Source: Streptomyces sp. NBC_00510 (GTDB lineage: Bacteria > Actinomycetota > Actinomycetes > Streptomycetales > Streptomycetaceae). Taken from it: a stretch of 64,000 nucleotides of DNA. A program made the translations under genes and the position numbers. Of the stretch, positions 15,905 to 24,508 are shown piece after piece; within the stretch, counting starts at the first letter, position 1, and the number at the start of each line of letters is the position of its first letter. The notes under the pieces are model-generated. The model ran no database searches. It was not told where the DNA came from and saw nothing but the letters and a program-made list of their open reading frames with translations. Location of the stretch: assembly GCA_036013505.1 (NCBI GenBank), contig CP107851.1, forward strand, positions 7,922,001-7,986,000. Reading direction: 5' to 3'.

Positions 15905-18136
15905 ATGAGAACCCTCGGAGCGCCGTCCCGCGGCGTCCCCGGACGCGGCCGGGTCCGGCGCCGCGTCGCACCGCTCGCGCTCGGCGCGCTGTTCGCCTCG
16001 GGCCTGTCGGCCGTCGTGCTGACCGCCCCGCAGGCCCAGGCCGCCTCCCTCCCCACCGGCTGGGTGACCGTCGCCGCCAAGCACAGCGGCAAGTGCGTCG
16101 ACGCCGCCGCCGCGGGCACCGCCGACGGCACCGCGGTCCAGCAGTACGCGTGCAACGGCACCACCGCGCAGCAGTGGCAGTTCCAGGCGACGAGCGACGG
16201 CTACGTGCGGGTCAACAACCGCAACGACGCGGCCAAGTCCTGGGACGTCACCGACGTCTCCACGGCGGACGGCGCCCCGGTCCAGCTCTGGTCGTACTCG
16301 GGCGGCGCCAACCAGCAGTGGCTGCCGGTCGAGGAGACCGGCGGGACGTACCACTTCGTGAACCGCAACAGCGGCAAGTGCCTCGACGTGCCCGCCGCCT
16401 CCACCGCCGACGGCGCGCGCATCCAGCAGTACACCTGCAACGGCACCGCCGCGCAGTCCTTCAGCCTCGGCTCCACCGACACCCCGCAGAACCCGCCGGG
16501 CACCCCCGACCTCGGCCCCAACGTCTCGGTCTTCGACCCGTCGATGTCCTCGGCCGCCATCCAGAGCCGGCTCAGCCAGGTCTTCGGCCAGCAGGAGTCC
16601 AACCAGTTCGGCTCCCAGCGCTACGCCCTGCTCTTCAAGCCCGGCAGCTACAGCGTCGACGCCAACGTCGGCTTCTACACCCAGGTCGCGGGCCTCGGCC
16701 TGTCGCCGGACGACGTGACGATCAACGGCGCGGTCCATGCCGAGGCCGACTGGTTCCAGGGCAACGCCACCCAGAACTTCTGGCGCTCCGCGGAGAACCT
16801 CTCCGTCAACCCGACCGGCGGCACCGACCGCTGGGCGGTCTCGCAGGCGGCCCCGTACCGGCGCATGCACGTCCGCGGAAACCTGCAGCTGGACGACGGC
16901 GGCTGGTCCAGCGGCGGCCTGATCGCCGACTCCAAGATCGACGGCCAGGTGCGCTCCGGCTCCCAGCAGCAGTGGCTGTCGCGGAACAGCCAGTGGGGCA
17001 GCTGGACGGGCTCCAACTGGAACATGGTCTTCGTCGGTGACGTCAACGCCCCCGCGAACACCTTCCCGAGCCCGCCGTACACCACGGTCGCCCAGTCGCC
17101 GGTGACGCGTGAGAAGCCGTTCCTGTACGTGGACTCGGCCGGCGCCTACAAGGTCTTCGTCCCGGCGCTGCGCACCAACACCCAGGGCACGACCTGGGCG
17201 GGCGGCAGCCCGGCCGGCAGTTCGCTGCCGATCGACCAGTTCTTCATCGTCAAGCCCGGCGCCACCGCCACCGACATCAACGGCGCGCTCGCCCAGGGCA
17301 AGAACCTGCTGTTCACGCCCGGGGTCTACCACCTCAACCAGACGCTCAACATCAACCGTGCCGACACCGTCGTCCTGGGCCTGGGCCTGGCCACCGTCAT
17401 CCCGGACAACGGCATCACCGCGGTGAACGTCGCCGACGTCGACGGCGTCAAGATCGCCGGACTGCTCATCGACGCTGGCACCACCAACTCGCAGACACTG
17501 ATGCAGGTCGGCCCCGCCGGCTCGTCCGCGCGGCACACCGCCGACCCGATCTCGCTGCACGACGTCTTCTTCCGCATCGGCGGTGCGGGCGTCGGCAAGG
17601 CCACCCAGAGCCTGGTGGTCAACAGCTCGGACGTCATCGGCGACCACATGTGGCTGTGGCGCGCCGACCACGGCAGCGGGGTGGGCTGGAACAGCAACAC
17701 CGCCGCCAACGGCCTGATCGTCAACGGCTCGAACGTGACGATGTACGGCCTGTTCGTCGAGCACTACCAGCAGCACCAGGTGATCTGGAACGGCAACGGC
17801 GGCCGCACGTACTTCTTCCAGAACGAGATGCCGTACGACCCGCCCAACCAGGCCGCCTGGATGAACGGCTCCACCCGCGGCTACGACGCCTACAAGGTCA
17901 GCCCCTCGGTGACCAGCCACGAGGCCTGGGGCCTGGGCAGTTACTGCTACTTCAACGTCAACCCGTCCGTCGTCGCCGACCGGGCCTTCGAGGTCCCCGC
18001 GGTGTCCGGGGTCCGCTTCCACGACATGGTGACGGTCTCCCTCGGCGGCACGGGCACGATCATCCACGTGATCAACAACAGCGGAGGCCCGTCCAACTCC
18101 GCGAACAACGTGGCCAACCTCGTCTCCGGTCCCTGA
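15905..18136 (+). CDS. secreted ricin-domain protein with right-handed beta-helix
   Basis: 743 residues from the ATG at 15905 (AGGAG upstream). The signal peptide ends AQAQA-A near residue 44. Residues about 50-170 are a ricin B/CBM13 lectin with repeats HSGKCVDAAAAGTADGTAVQ and NSGKCLDVPAASTADGARIQ. After a Pro-rich linker, residues about 190-740 carry repeated short hydrophobic strands (VNVADVDGVKIAGLLIDAGT, VVNSSDVIGDHMWLW, NGLIVNGSNVTMYGLFVEHY) typical of a pectate-lyase-like beta-helix. Close relatives are often labelled adenylyl cyclase, with no support for that here. A polysaccharide-active enzyme is likely; the glycoside-hydrolase family is not recognised with certainty. Confidence 0.85.
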   Translation: MRTLGAPSRGVPGRGRVRRRVAPLALGALFASGLSAVVLTAPQAQAASLPTGWVTVAAKHSGKCVDAAAAGTADGTAVQQYACNGTTAQQWQFQATSDGYVRVNNRNDAAKSWDVTDVSTADGAPVQLWSYSGGANQQWLPVEETGGTYHFVNRNSGKCLDVPAASTADGARIQQYTCNGTAAQSFSLGSTDTPQNPPGTPDLGPNVSVFDPSMSSAAIQSRLSQVFGQQESNQFGSQRYALLFKPGSYSVDANVGFYTQVAGLGLSPDDVTINGAVHAEADWFQGNATQNFWRSAENLSVNPTGGTDRWAVSQAAPYRRMHVRGNLQLDDGGWSSGGLIADSKIDGQVRSGSQQQWLSRNSQWGSWTGSNWNMVFVGDVNAPANTFPSPPYTTVAQSPVTREKPFLYVDSAGAYKVFVPALRTNTQGTTWAGGSPAGSSLPIDQFFIVKPGATATDINGALAQGKNLLFTPGVYHLNQTLNINRADTVVLGLGLATVIPDNGITAVNVADVDGVKIAGLLIDAGTTNSQTLMQVGPAGSSARHTADPISLHDVFFRIGGAGVGKATQSLVVNSSDVIGDHMWLWRADHGSGVGWNSNTAANGLIVNGSNVTMYGLFVEHYQQHQVIWNGNGGRTYFFQNEMPYDPPNQAAWMNGSTRGYDAYKVSPSVTSHEAWGLGSYCYFNVNPSVVADRAFEVPAVSGVRFHDMVTVSLGGTGTIIHVINNSGGPSNSANNVANLVSGP

Positions 18137-18155
18137 CCCCGGCCGGACGACGACC

Positions 18156-18200
18156 GGCGGGGCCGCCGCCGTCCGCACGGCGGGCGGCGGCGACCCCGCC
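18156..18200 (+). terminator. GC-rich terminator-like hairpin
   Basis: GGCGGGG (18156-18162) pairs with CCCCGCC (18194-18200), enclosing an inner CGCCGCC/GGCGGCG helix, 20 bp after the beta-helix gene stop. Confidence 0.55.
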
Positions 18201-18266
18201 CCCAGCCATGCCCGCGAGCCCTCCCGCGGTCATCGCGGCGCCCAACGAACCGGTGGCGCGGGGGGC

Positions 18267-18296
18267 TTGACGCAAGGCTGGTCTAGTCCATACCGT
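18267..18296 (+). promoter_or_regulatory. chitinase promoter overlapping a DasR box
   Basis: TTGACG (18267-18272) and TACCGT (18291-18296) lie 18 bp apart. The spacer holds GCTGGTCTAGTCCATA (18277-18292), whose core TGGTCTAGTCCA matches 11 of 12 central positions of the DasR element TGGTCTAGACCA. In known Streptomyces chitinase promoters such repeats also overlap the polymerase site, so DasR would block transcription until glucosamine-6-phosphate accumulates. Confidence 0.65.
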
Positions 18297-18307
18297 CATC
18301 GGCCATC

Positions 18308-18350
18308 AGCTGTTCATGTAGTGAGGAGATGTTCACCTACATGAACAGCT
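18308..18350 (+). promoter_or_regulatory. leader hairpin of the chitinase mRNA
   Basis: AGCTGTTCATGTAG (18308-18321) pairs perfectly with CTACATGAACAGCT (18337-18350) around a 15-base loop, and TGA/TCA can extend the stem past one bulged base. It begins within a few bases of the predicted transcription start, about 90 bases before the GTG. Candidate 5' stabiliser or attenuator. Confidence 0.6.
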
Positions 18351-18439
18351 GTCCAGATCCCCCCACCCCGCTGTCCCACCCCCCAACGGCTTGCCCCCCA
18401 CGACGTGCACCCCGGGTGCGCACACGAAGGAGCCGTCCC

Positions 18440-19867
18440 GTGCTGAAATCCGCCGTCAGAGCCCTCGCCGCGGCCCCCGCCGTCCTCGCGATGGCCGCCA
18501 CCGCCGTCGTCGCCACCGGCGGCTCCGCGAGCGCCGCCGCCAACCCCGGCCCCGGCTTCCCCGCCCACTACGCCGCGCCCTACGTCGAGACCTGGAACTC
18601 GACCTCGGCGATGACCAACGCCCGCAACGCGACGGGCCTGAAGTACTTCACCCTCGCCTTCGTCATCGACGGCGGCGGCTGCAACGCCATGTTCAACGGC
18701 GACACGCCCGTCACCGACGCCGGCTGGACCTCCGCGGTCAACTCCCTGCGGGCCGCGGGCGGCGACGTCATCGTCTCCTTCGGCGGCGCCTCCGGCACCG
18801 AGATCGGCCTCTCCTGTACGACCGTGTCCGCGCTCAAGGCCCAGTACAAGAAGGTCGTCGACGCCCTCAACCTCACCCGCGTCGACCTGGACGTCGAGGG
18901 CAGCGCGATCGCCAACACCGCGGCGAACGACCGCCGCAACAAGGCGCTCGCCCAGCTCCAGCAGGAGTACGCGGCCGCCGGGCGCAAGCTCGACGTCCAG
19001 TACACCCTGCCGTCCATGCCGAACGGCCTGGACGACAACGGGACGAAGCTGCTCTCCAACGCCAAGAGCAACGGGCTGAACGTCAACCTCGTCAACATCA
19101 TGACGATGGACTACTACGACGGGACCCGCGACATGGGCAAGGCGGCCACCGACGCCGCCACCGCCCTGCGCGGCCAGCTCGGCGCCATCTGGCCGGAGAA
19201 GTCCGACGCCCAGCTGTGGGCGATGGAGGGCAACACCCCGATGATCGGGGTCAACGACGACACCAGCGAGATCTTCACCACCGGCAACGCCACCACCCTC
19301 GCCAACTTCGCCAAGTCCAAGGGCATCCAGGAGCTCGCCTTCTGGGCGCTCGGCCGCGACAAGGCCTGCGCCACCAACGGGCAGCTCTCCGACAGCTGCA
19401 GCGGCACCCCGCAGAGCGCCTGGCAGTTCTCCTCCGTCTTCAACACCGTGACCGGCGGCGGCACGACCCCGCCGCCCACCGGATCCACCGGCCAGATCAC
19501 CGGCCTCGGCGGCAAGTGCGTCGACATCGCCGCCGCGAGCAGCGCCAACGGCACCGCCGTCCAGATGTACGACTGCAACGGCACCACCGCGCAGCAGTGG
19601 ACGGTGGGCACCGACGGCACGCTGCGCGCGCTCGGCAAGTGCATGGACCTCACCGCGGCCGGCACCGCCAACGGCACCAAGGTCCAGCTGTACGACTGCA
19701 ACGGCACCGGCGCCCAGGTCTGGCAGCGCGGCAGCGGGGACACCCTGGTCAACCCCGCGTCCGGCAAGTGCCTGGACGTCACCGACAAGTCCACCGCCAA
19801 CGGCGCCCGGCTGCAGATCTGGACCTGCGCCGGCGGCACCAACCAGCAGTTCCACCTCCCGGCCTGA
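18440..19867 (+). CDS. secreted GH18 chitinase with C-terminal ricin lectin domain
   Basis: 475 residues from the GTG at 18440, chosen because AAGGAGCC is 6 bp upstream and the signal peptide starts here (LKSAVRALAAAPAVLAMAAT ... ASAA). The GH18 barrel has FGGASGTEI and the catalytic motif D149-L-D151-V-E153, with Glu153 the proton donor, and IMTMDYYDG. After a TPPPTGSTG linker, residues about 353-475 are a CBM13 beta-trefoil with three GKC(V/M/L)D repeats. It hydrolyses chitin outside the cell. The DasR-like promoter fits chitin-responsive expression. Confidence 0.95.
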   Translation: MLKSAVRALAAAPAVLAMAATAVVATGGSASAAANPGPGFPAHYAAPYVETWNSTSAMTNARNATGLKYFTLAFVIDGGGCNAMFNGDTPVTDAGWTSAVNSLRAAGGDVIVSFGGASGTEIGLSCTTVSALKAQYKKVVDALNLTRVDLDVEGSAIANTAANDRRNKALAQLQQEYAAAGRKLDVQYTLPSMPNGLDDNGTKLLSNAKSNGLNVNLVNIMTMDYYDGTRDMGKAATDAATALRGQLGAIWPEKSDAQLWAMEGNTPMIGVNDDTSEIFTTGNATTLANFAKSKGIQELAFWALGRDKACATNGQLSDSCSGTPQSAWQFSSVFNTVTGGGTTPPPTGSTGQITGLGGKCVDIAAASSANGTAVQMYDCNGTTAQQWTVGTDGTLRALGKCMDLTAAGTANGTKVQLYDCNGTGAQVWQRGSGDTLVNPASGKCLDVTDKSTANGARLQIWTCAGGTNQQFHLPA

Positions 19868-19881
19868 CGGCCCCACCGCCG

Positions 19882-19919
19882 CCGCCCGGCGCACCGCGCG
19901 ACCGCGGTGCGCCGGGCGG
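19882..19919 (+). terminator. terminator after chitinase
   Basis: Perfect 17-bp stem (19882-19898 with 19903-19919) and a four-base loop CGAC, 15 bp past the chitinase stop. Confidence 0.75.
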
Positions 19920-19939
19920 CCGCATGCCAGGATCGGTGC

Positions 19940-20635
19940 GTGACCGACGACCAGGCACCCGTGACCGCCGACGCCCTCCGGGAGCGCATGCGCTCCGCGC
20001 CCGTCCTCGGCGGGCCCCTCCCGTCCTTCGACCCCGCGACCGCCGGACCCGACCCCGGGCCGCTGTTCGCCCGCTGGCTGGCGTACGCCCTCGACGACGG
20101 CGTCCCGGAGCCGCACGTCATGACCCTCGGCACGGCGGACGCCGCCGGCCGGCCCTCGGCACGGGTGCTCATGCTGCGCGGCGTCGACCTCGACCGTCCC
20201 GCCTTCGACTTCGCCTCGGACGCGGCCAGCCGCAAGGGCCGCGACTTGGCGGACCGCCCCCACGCCGCGCTCACCTGGTACTGGCCGCGGCACGGCCGGC
20301 AGATCCGGGTGACCGGACCGGTCGAGACCCTGGACCGCGCCACCGCCCGCCGCGACTTCCTCGGCCGCCGCGAGGCCTCCCGGATTGCCGGCTTCACGGG
20401 CGTGATGAGCGCCCCGATGCAGGGACGCGCCGCGTACGAGGAGGCGCGCCGCCGGGCCACCGAGCACGTCGCCGCCCACCCCGACGACGTGCCCGAGGGC
20501 CACACCGTCTACCGGCTCGTCGCCGACGAGGCCGAGTTCTGGCAGGGCGCCCCCGCCCAGGGCCACGTCCGCCTCCGCTACACCCGCGACCCCGTCGCCC
20601 CCGGCGGCTGGACACGAGGTCTGCTCTGGCCCTGA
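19940..20635 (+). CDS. pdxH: pyridoxamine 5'-phosphate oxidase
   Basis: 231 residues from the GTG at 19940. Makes pyridoxal 5'-phosphate from pyridoxine/pyridoxamine phosphate with FMN and O2, the last step of vitamin B6 salvage. The FMN-binding region reads SARVLMLRGVDLDRPAFDF then SDAASRKGRDL, and HAALTWYWPRHGRQIRVTG forms the second half of the split barrel. The C-terminal RLRYTRDPVAPGGW box is the PdxH dimerisation/substrate signature. Length and order match the family. Single gene; the terminator hairpin of the chitinase gene separates it from upstream. Confidence 0.88.
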   Translation: MTDDQAPVTADALRERMRSAPVLGGPLPSFDPATAGPDPGPLFARWLAYALDDGVPEPHVMTLGTADAAGRPSARVLMLRGVDLDRPAFDFASDAASRKGRDLADRPHAALTWYWPRHGRQIRVTGPVETLDRATARRDFLGRREASRIAGFTGVMSAPMQGRAAYEEARRRATEHVAAHPDDVPEGHTVYRLVADEAEFWQGAPAQGHVRLRYTRDPVAPGGWTRGLLWP

Positions 20636-20639
20636 GGCC

Positions 20640-21557
20640 TCACGGCAGGTGCCGCACCCCCGGCGGGCCGGAAGCGGTGCGGACGCGGGCGGCGTCCCGG
20701 CCCGGCGGGGCGCCGAACAGACGGCGGTACTCGCGGTTGAACTGGGTGGGGCTGGCGTAGCCGACGACATGGCCGACGCCCGCGACGTCCTCGGGCCGGG
20801 CCACGAGGAGCGAGCGGGCCTCCTGGAGGCGGATGCGTTTTTGGAACTGCAGGGGGCTCATGGTCGTCACGGCGCGGAAGTGCCGGTGGAAGGCGGAGGG
20901 GCTCATGCCGGCGAGACGGGCGAGGTCCTCGATCCGCAGGGGCTCGGCGTAGTGGTCACGGATCCAGTGGATGGCCCGGCTGACGTGGGACAGGCCGCTG
21001 TCGGCCAGGCCGATCTGACGGACCATGGTGCCGTGGGGGCCGGTGAGCAGCCGCCAGAGGATCTCCCGCTCGATCATCGGGGCGAGCACGGGGGCGTCCG
21101 CGGGGTGGTCGAGCAGCCGCAGCAGCCGCACGACGGCGTCGAGGAGGTCGGGTCCGGCCTCACCGGTCGCGATCGCGGGTGGGGCGGACGCGGCTCGGGC
21201 CCGGCGCCCGGGCGGTGCCTCCAGCAGCAGCGGGGCGATGGCGGCCGCGCGCAGGACCAGCCCCATGCCCAGCGCGGGGTGCCGCGGGCTCATGTCCACG
21301 TAGTGGCCGGTGACCGGCAGGACCGCGGTGACCACGAGGTACTGCCCCGCCCGGTAGTCGTGCACCTCGTCGCCGAGCAGCAGGCGCTTGCCGCCCCGGG
21401 CCATGACGACCAGCAGCGGTTCGGTCAGCGAGTAGTCCGGCGGGGCCGTCGCCACCCGTGACAGCAGCAGACCGTCGATGGACGTCCGCAGGTCGGGCCG
21501 GGCGTGGGTCGCGATGAGGCCGCGGACCTCGTCCAGGAGGTCGGGAGGGGGGCGCAC
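20640..21557 (-). CDS. AraC-family transcriptional regulator
   Basis: 305 residues from a GTG at 21557. The N-terminal half (DEVRGLIATHARPDLRTSID, KRLLLGDEVHDYRAGQYLVV) is the AraC_N cupin-like ligand domain. The C-terminal double HTH spans about 195-295, with IEDLARLAGMSPSAFHRHFR and GYASPTQFNREYRRLFG. This N-domain type is often encoded next to aldo/keto reductases or short-chain dehydrogenases, and here the divergent neighbour is an aldo/keto reductase, 154 bp away, its likely target. Confidence 0.9.
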   Translation of the reverse strand: MRPPPDLLDEVRGLIATHARPDLRTSIDGLLLSRVATAPPDYSLTEPLLVVMARGGKRLLLGDEVHDYRAGQYLVVTAVLPVTGHYVDMSPRHPALGMGLVLRAAAIAPLLLEAPPGRRARAASAPPAIATGEAGPDLLDAVVRLLRLLDHPADAPVLAPMIEREILWRLLTGPHGTMVRQIGLADSGLSHVSRAIHWIRDHYAEPLRIEDLARLAGMSPSAFHRHFRAVTTMSPLQFQKRIRLQEARSLLVARPEDVAGVGHVVGYASPTQFNREYRRLFGAPPGRDAARVRTASGPPGVRHLP

Positions 21558-21711
21558 ACCTCACCGAAGCATCCCCGCCCGGGTCCCGGCAAGCCCGATC
21601 GGGGCGAAGTCGGCAGGATCGGGCAAGAGCCCGCGAGGATCGGTCTACCCCGCCGGAGCCGTCTCCCGTTGCATGGAGTGGACAGATTCCGACGCACAAG
21701 GGAGCACGTCC

Positions 21712-22794
21712 ATGGCGCTCGACCACTACGTCACCCTCGGCCGGTCCGGGCTGCGGGTCAGCCCGTTCGCGCTCGGCGCGATGACCTTCGGCGAGGACCC
21801 CGGCGGCGCCGGGTGCAGCGTCGAGGAGTCGGAGAAGATCCTGGAGACCTACCTGGACCGCGGCGGGAACTTCATCGACACCGCGAACTTCTACACCAAC
21901 GGCCACTCGGAGCGGATCCTCGGCGACTGGTTCGCCGCCCACCCCGGGCGGCGCGAGCACGTCGTGCTGGCGTCGAAGTTCTTCACCAACCTCTTCCCCG
22001 GCGACCCCAACGGCGGTGGCGCGGGCCGCGGTTCGATCGTCGCCCAGCTCGACGAGACCCTGCGCCGCCTGCGCACCGACCACCTGGACCTGTACTGGCT
22101 GCACAACTGGGACCGGCACACCCCGATCGAGGAGACGATGCGCACCCTCGACGACCTGGTGCGCGCGGGCAAGATCCGCTACATCGGCTTCTCCAACACC
22201 CCCGCCTGGCTGACCGCGCAGGCCCAGACCACCGCGCTGCTGAAGGGCTGGACCCCGCTGATCGCGCTGCAGGTCGAGTACTCACTGCTGGCCCGCACCG
22301 TGGAGGGCGAACTCGCCCCGCTCGCCCTCGACCAGGGCATGGCGCTCGTGCCGTGGAGCCCGCTGAAGAACGGCTTCCTGTCCGGCAAGTACCGGCGCGG
22401 CGGCGCGGTCGCCGACTCCGTCCGCACCTCGTTCGTGGGCGGTCCAGGGGAGGACGAGTACCCGGTGATCGAGGAGGTCGCCGCCGTCGCCGACGAGCTG
22501 GGGACCACCTCGGCGGCGGTGTCCCTGGCGTGGCTGCGCGCCCGCGAGGGCACCGTCGTGCCGATCGTCGGCGCGCGGCGCCTGGAGCACCTCGAGGACA
22601 ACCTCGCGGGCCTCGGGACGGTCCTCGCCCCGGAGCACCTGCGGCGGCTGGACGAGGTGTCCGCCCCGGTGCTGGGCTACCCGGCGCCCCTGCACGGCGA
22701 GTTGCAGGCGATGCTGCAGTTCGCGGGCACCACGGTCGACGGCCGGGCGTCCTCGGTGTACCCGCCGCTGCTGCAGAGTGACGTCCGCTACTGA
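21712..22794 (+). CDS. aldo/keto reductase
   Basis: 360 residues from the ATG at 21712 (AAGGGAGC upstream). The TIM-barrel AKR motifs are present: LGRSGLRVSPFALGAMTFGE, the catalytic FIDTANFYTNGHSERILGDW (Asp and Tyr), LASKFFTNLF (Lys), DLYWLHNWD (His) and the NADPH-binding VPIVGARRLEHLEDNLAGL. This is the YajO/Tas-like family reducing small aldehydes and ketones with NADPH. Divergent AraC regulator suggests inducible expression. Physiological substrate unknown. Confidence 0.9.
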   Translation: MALDHYVTLGRSGLRVSPFALGAMTFGEDPGGAGCSVEESEKILETYLDRGGNFIDTANFYTNGHSERILGDWFAAHPGRREHVVLASKFFTNLFPGDPNGGGAGRGSIVAQLDETLRRLRTDHLDLYWLHNWDRHTPIEETMRTLDDLVRAGKIRYIGFSNTPAWLTAQAQTTALLKGWTPLIALQVEYSLLARTVEGELAPLALDQGMALVPWSPLKNGFLSGKYRRGGAVADSVRTSFVGGPGEDEYPVIEEVAAVADELGTTSAAVSLAWLRAREGTVVPIVGARRLEHLEDNLAGLGTVLAPEHLRRLDEVSAPVLGYPAPLHGELQAMLQFAGTTVDGRASSVYPPLLQSDVRY

Positions 22795-22957
22795 ACCGCC
22801 CGCGGCGCCCGGCCCGGGGCTGGTCCGGGGCCGGTCCTGGGGCCGCCGTCATCCCTGAGGAGGACGCGGCGCACGCGGGCGCCCGTCCAGCGCAGGACGG
22901 CGGAATGGGACCGTGCGGCGATGCCGCCCGGGCCTGCCGTCTGATGGGGTGGACCGC

Positions 22958-23515
22958 GTGCACTGGAACGACTCGCGGCTCGGCGCCGAGCTGCGCACGG
23001 CGACCGCCGCCGCCCGGCGGCGCGCCACCAGGGACGGGGACCGGCAGGTCGACACCGCGCACCTCCTGCACTCCCTCCTCGAGGCCGACCCGCGGGCGCG
23101 GGAAGCCGTGGAGGGAGCGGCGGGCGCGGCCGGTGCGACGGGTGCCGCCGCCGGCGGGCGGGTGGCGCGCGTCCTCGGCTACCTCGCGCAGCGCACCATC
23201 GGCTACGGCATCGCCTGGCGGGACGCGGTCGAGGACCCGGGCGCCGGAAGCGTGCTCACCGCCGTCGACGCGCCCGGCTGGAGCCCGGCCGCCGCCGCGG
23301 CCCTGCGTGCGGCCGCCGTCCGCGCCGGGGACCGGGGCGCGCCGCGGGCCGAGGGCACCGACCTGCTCGCCGCGCTCGTCGACGACCGCGGGAGCCGGGC
23401 GGCACAGGTGCTGAGGGCGGCGGGGGTCGAACCGGAGGTCCTGACCGGGCGCCCGCGCCCGCCACGTGCCGAGGGCGACAGTCGCCACAGGGATGACGGT
23501 CCTGTCGCGAGCTGA
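22958..23515 (+). CDS. Clp N-domain-like protein
   Basis: 185 residues from a GTG at 22958 (GGGGTGG upstream; a GTG three codons earlier is possible). It has the double Clp repeat layout: ELRTATAAARRRATRDGDRQ, VDTAHLLHSLLEADPRAREA, and in the second half GTDLLAALVDDRGSRAAQVL followed by RAAGVEPE. ClpA/ClpC N-domains bind adaptor proteins or substrates, but no AAA+ module is attached, so it may be an adaptor-like or decoy protein. Short stand-alone versions are common in Streptomyces and uncharacterised. Confidence 0.75.
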   Translation: MHWNDSRLGAELRTATAAARRRATRDGDRQVDTAHLLHSLLEADPRAREAVEGAAGAAGATGAAAGGRVARVLGYLAQRTIGYGIAWRDAVEDPGAGSVLTAVDAPGWSPAAAAALRAAAVRAGDRGAPRAEGTDLLAALVDDRGSRAAQVLRAAGVEPEVLTGRPRPPRAEGDSRHRDDGPVAS

Positions 23516-23527
23516 CATCATGGCCCG

Positions 23528-24508
23528 ATGCATGTGTCTCAGGGGAGGAACGCCGGGCTCTGGCTCGCGCTGGTGTCCGCGTTCGCGTTCGGCGGTTCGG
23601 GGGTGGCGGCCAAGCCGCTGATCGAGGCGGGGCTCGACCCGCTGCACGTGGTGTGGTTGCGCGTCACCGGCGCCACACTCGTCATGCTCCCCGTGGTGCT
23701 GCGGCACCGGGCGCTCCTGCTGCGCCGCCCCGGTCTGCTGCTCGGCTTCGGCCTGCTCGGCGTCGCCGGCGTCCAGACGCTCTACTTCGCGGCGATCTCC
23801 CGCATCCCGGTCGGCGTCGCGATCCTCGTGGAGTTCCTCGGCCCCGCGCTGCTGCTCGGCTGGGTGCGCTTCGTCCAGCGCAAGGCGGTCAGCAAGGCCG
23901 CGGCGATCGGTGTCGTGCTCGCCGTCGGCGGCATGGCCGCCGTGGTCGAGGTGTGGTCCGGGCTCGCCTTCGACCCGCTGGGCCTGGCGCTCGCCTTCGG
24001 CGCCGCCTGCTGCCAGGTCAGCTACTTCGTCCTGGCCGACCACGGCAGCGACGGCGACGACGCGCCGGACCCGGTCGCCGTCATCGCCTACGGCCTGGCC
24101 ATCGGCGCCGTCGTGCTCACCGCGGTCTCCCGTCCCTGGTCGATGGACTGGTCGGTGCTCACCCGGCAGGCGGCCCTCGGCGAGACCGACGTGCCCGCGG
24201 TCCTGCTCGTCGGCTGGGTCGTGCTGGTGGCCACCGTGCTCGCCTACCTGACCGGTGTGGTCGCCGTACGACGGCTGTCGCCGCAGGTGGCCGGCGTCGT
24301 GGCCTGCCTGGAGGCGGTGGTCGGCACCGTCTTCGCGTGGGTGCTGCTGGGCGAGCACCTCGCGCTGCCGCAGATCATCGGGGGAACGCTCGTACTGGCG
24401 GGGGCCTTCGTCGCCCAGACCGCCAAGAAGCAGGGCACGACCACGGTCGTCGCCTCCAGTGCCCCGGCCGACACGGAGGCCGCCGCTTCCGCGACGCAAC
24501 CCGCGTAA
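23528..24508 (+). CDS. EamA/DMT-family transporter
   Basis: 326 residues with ten hydrophobic segments forming two EamA repeats (residues about 10-145 and 160-300). Typical phrases are WLALVSAFAFGGSGVAAKPL, GVAILVEFLGPALLLGW, and LLGEHLALPQIIGGTLVLAG, which is the end-of-second-repeat signature seen in RhtA/YdcZ-type exporters of amino acids or metabolites. The C-terminal 30 residues are Ala/Thr-rich. It starts 12 bp after the Clp-N-like gene and may be co-transcribed. Substrate unknown. Confidence 0.88.
   Translation: MHVSQGRNAGLWLALVSAFAFGGSGVAAKPLIEAGLDPLHVVWLRVTGATLVMLPVVLRHRALLLRRPGLLLGFGLLGVAGVQTLYFAAISRIPVGVAILVEFLGPALLLGWVRFVQRKAVSKAAAIGVVLAVGGMAAVVEVWSGLAFDPLGLALAFGAACCQVSYFVLADHGSDGDDAPDPVAVIAYGLAIGAVVLTAVSRPWSMDWSVLTRQAALGETDVPAVLLVGWVVLVATVLAYLTGVVAVRRLSPQVAGVVACLEAVVGTVFAWVLLGEHLALPQIIGGTLVLAGAFVAQTAKKQGTTTVVASSAPADTEAAASATQPA

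Noticed and set aside
18308..18350. Inverted repeat as the end of an insertion sequence
   Set aside because: The arms are only 15 bases apart and no transposase or target duplication surrounds them; position at the message start suggests a leader hairpin.
18329..18439. Longer chitinase start at the ATG at 18329
   Set aside because: It would put 37 Pro/Arg-rich residues before the signal peptide, its ribosome site has no spacer, and it is buried in the leader hairpin. The GTG at 18440 is better placed.
15665..20770. Very long open frames on the minus strand and third-frame plus strand over the secreted-protein genes
   Set aside because: They are the Val/Gly/Arg-rich shadows expected opposite GC-rich genes; the real frames have signal peptides, domains and proper starts.
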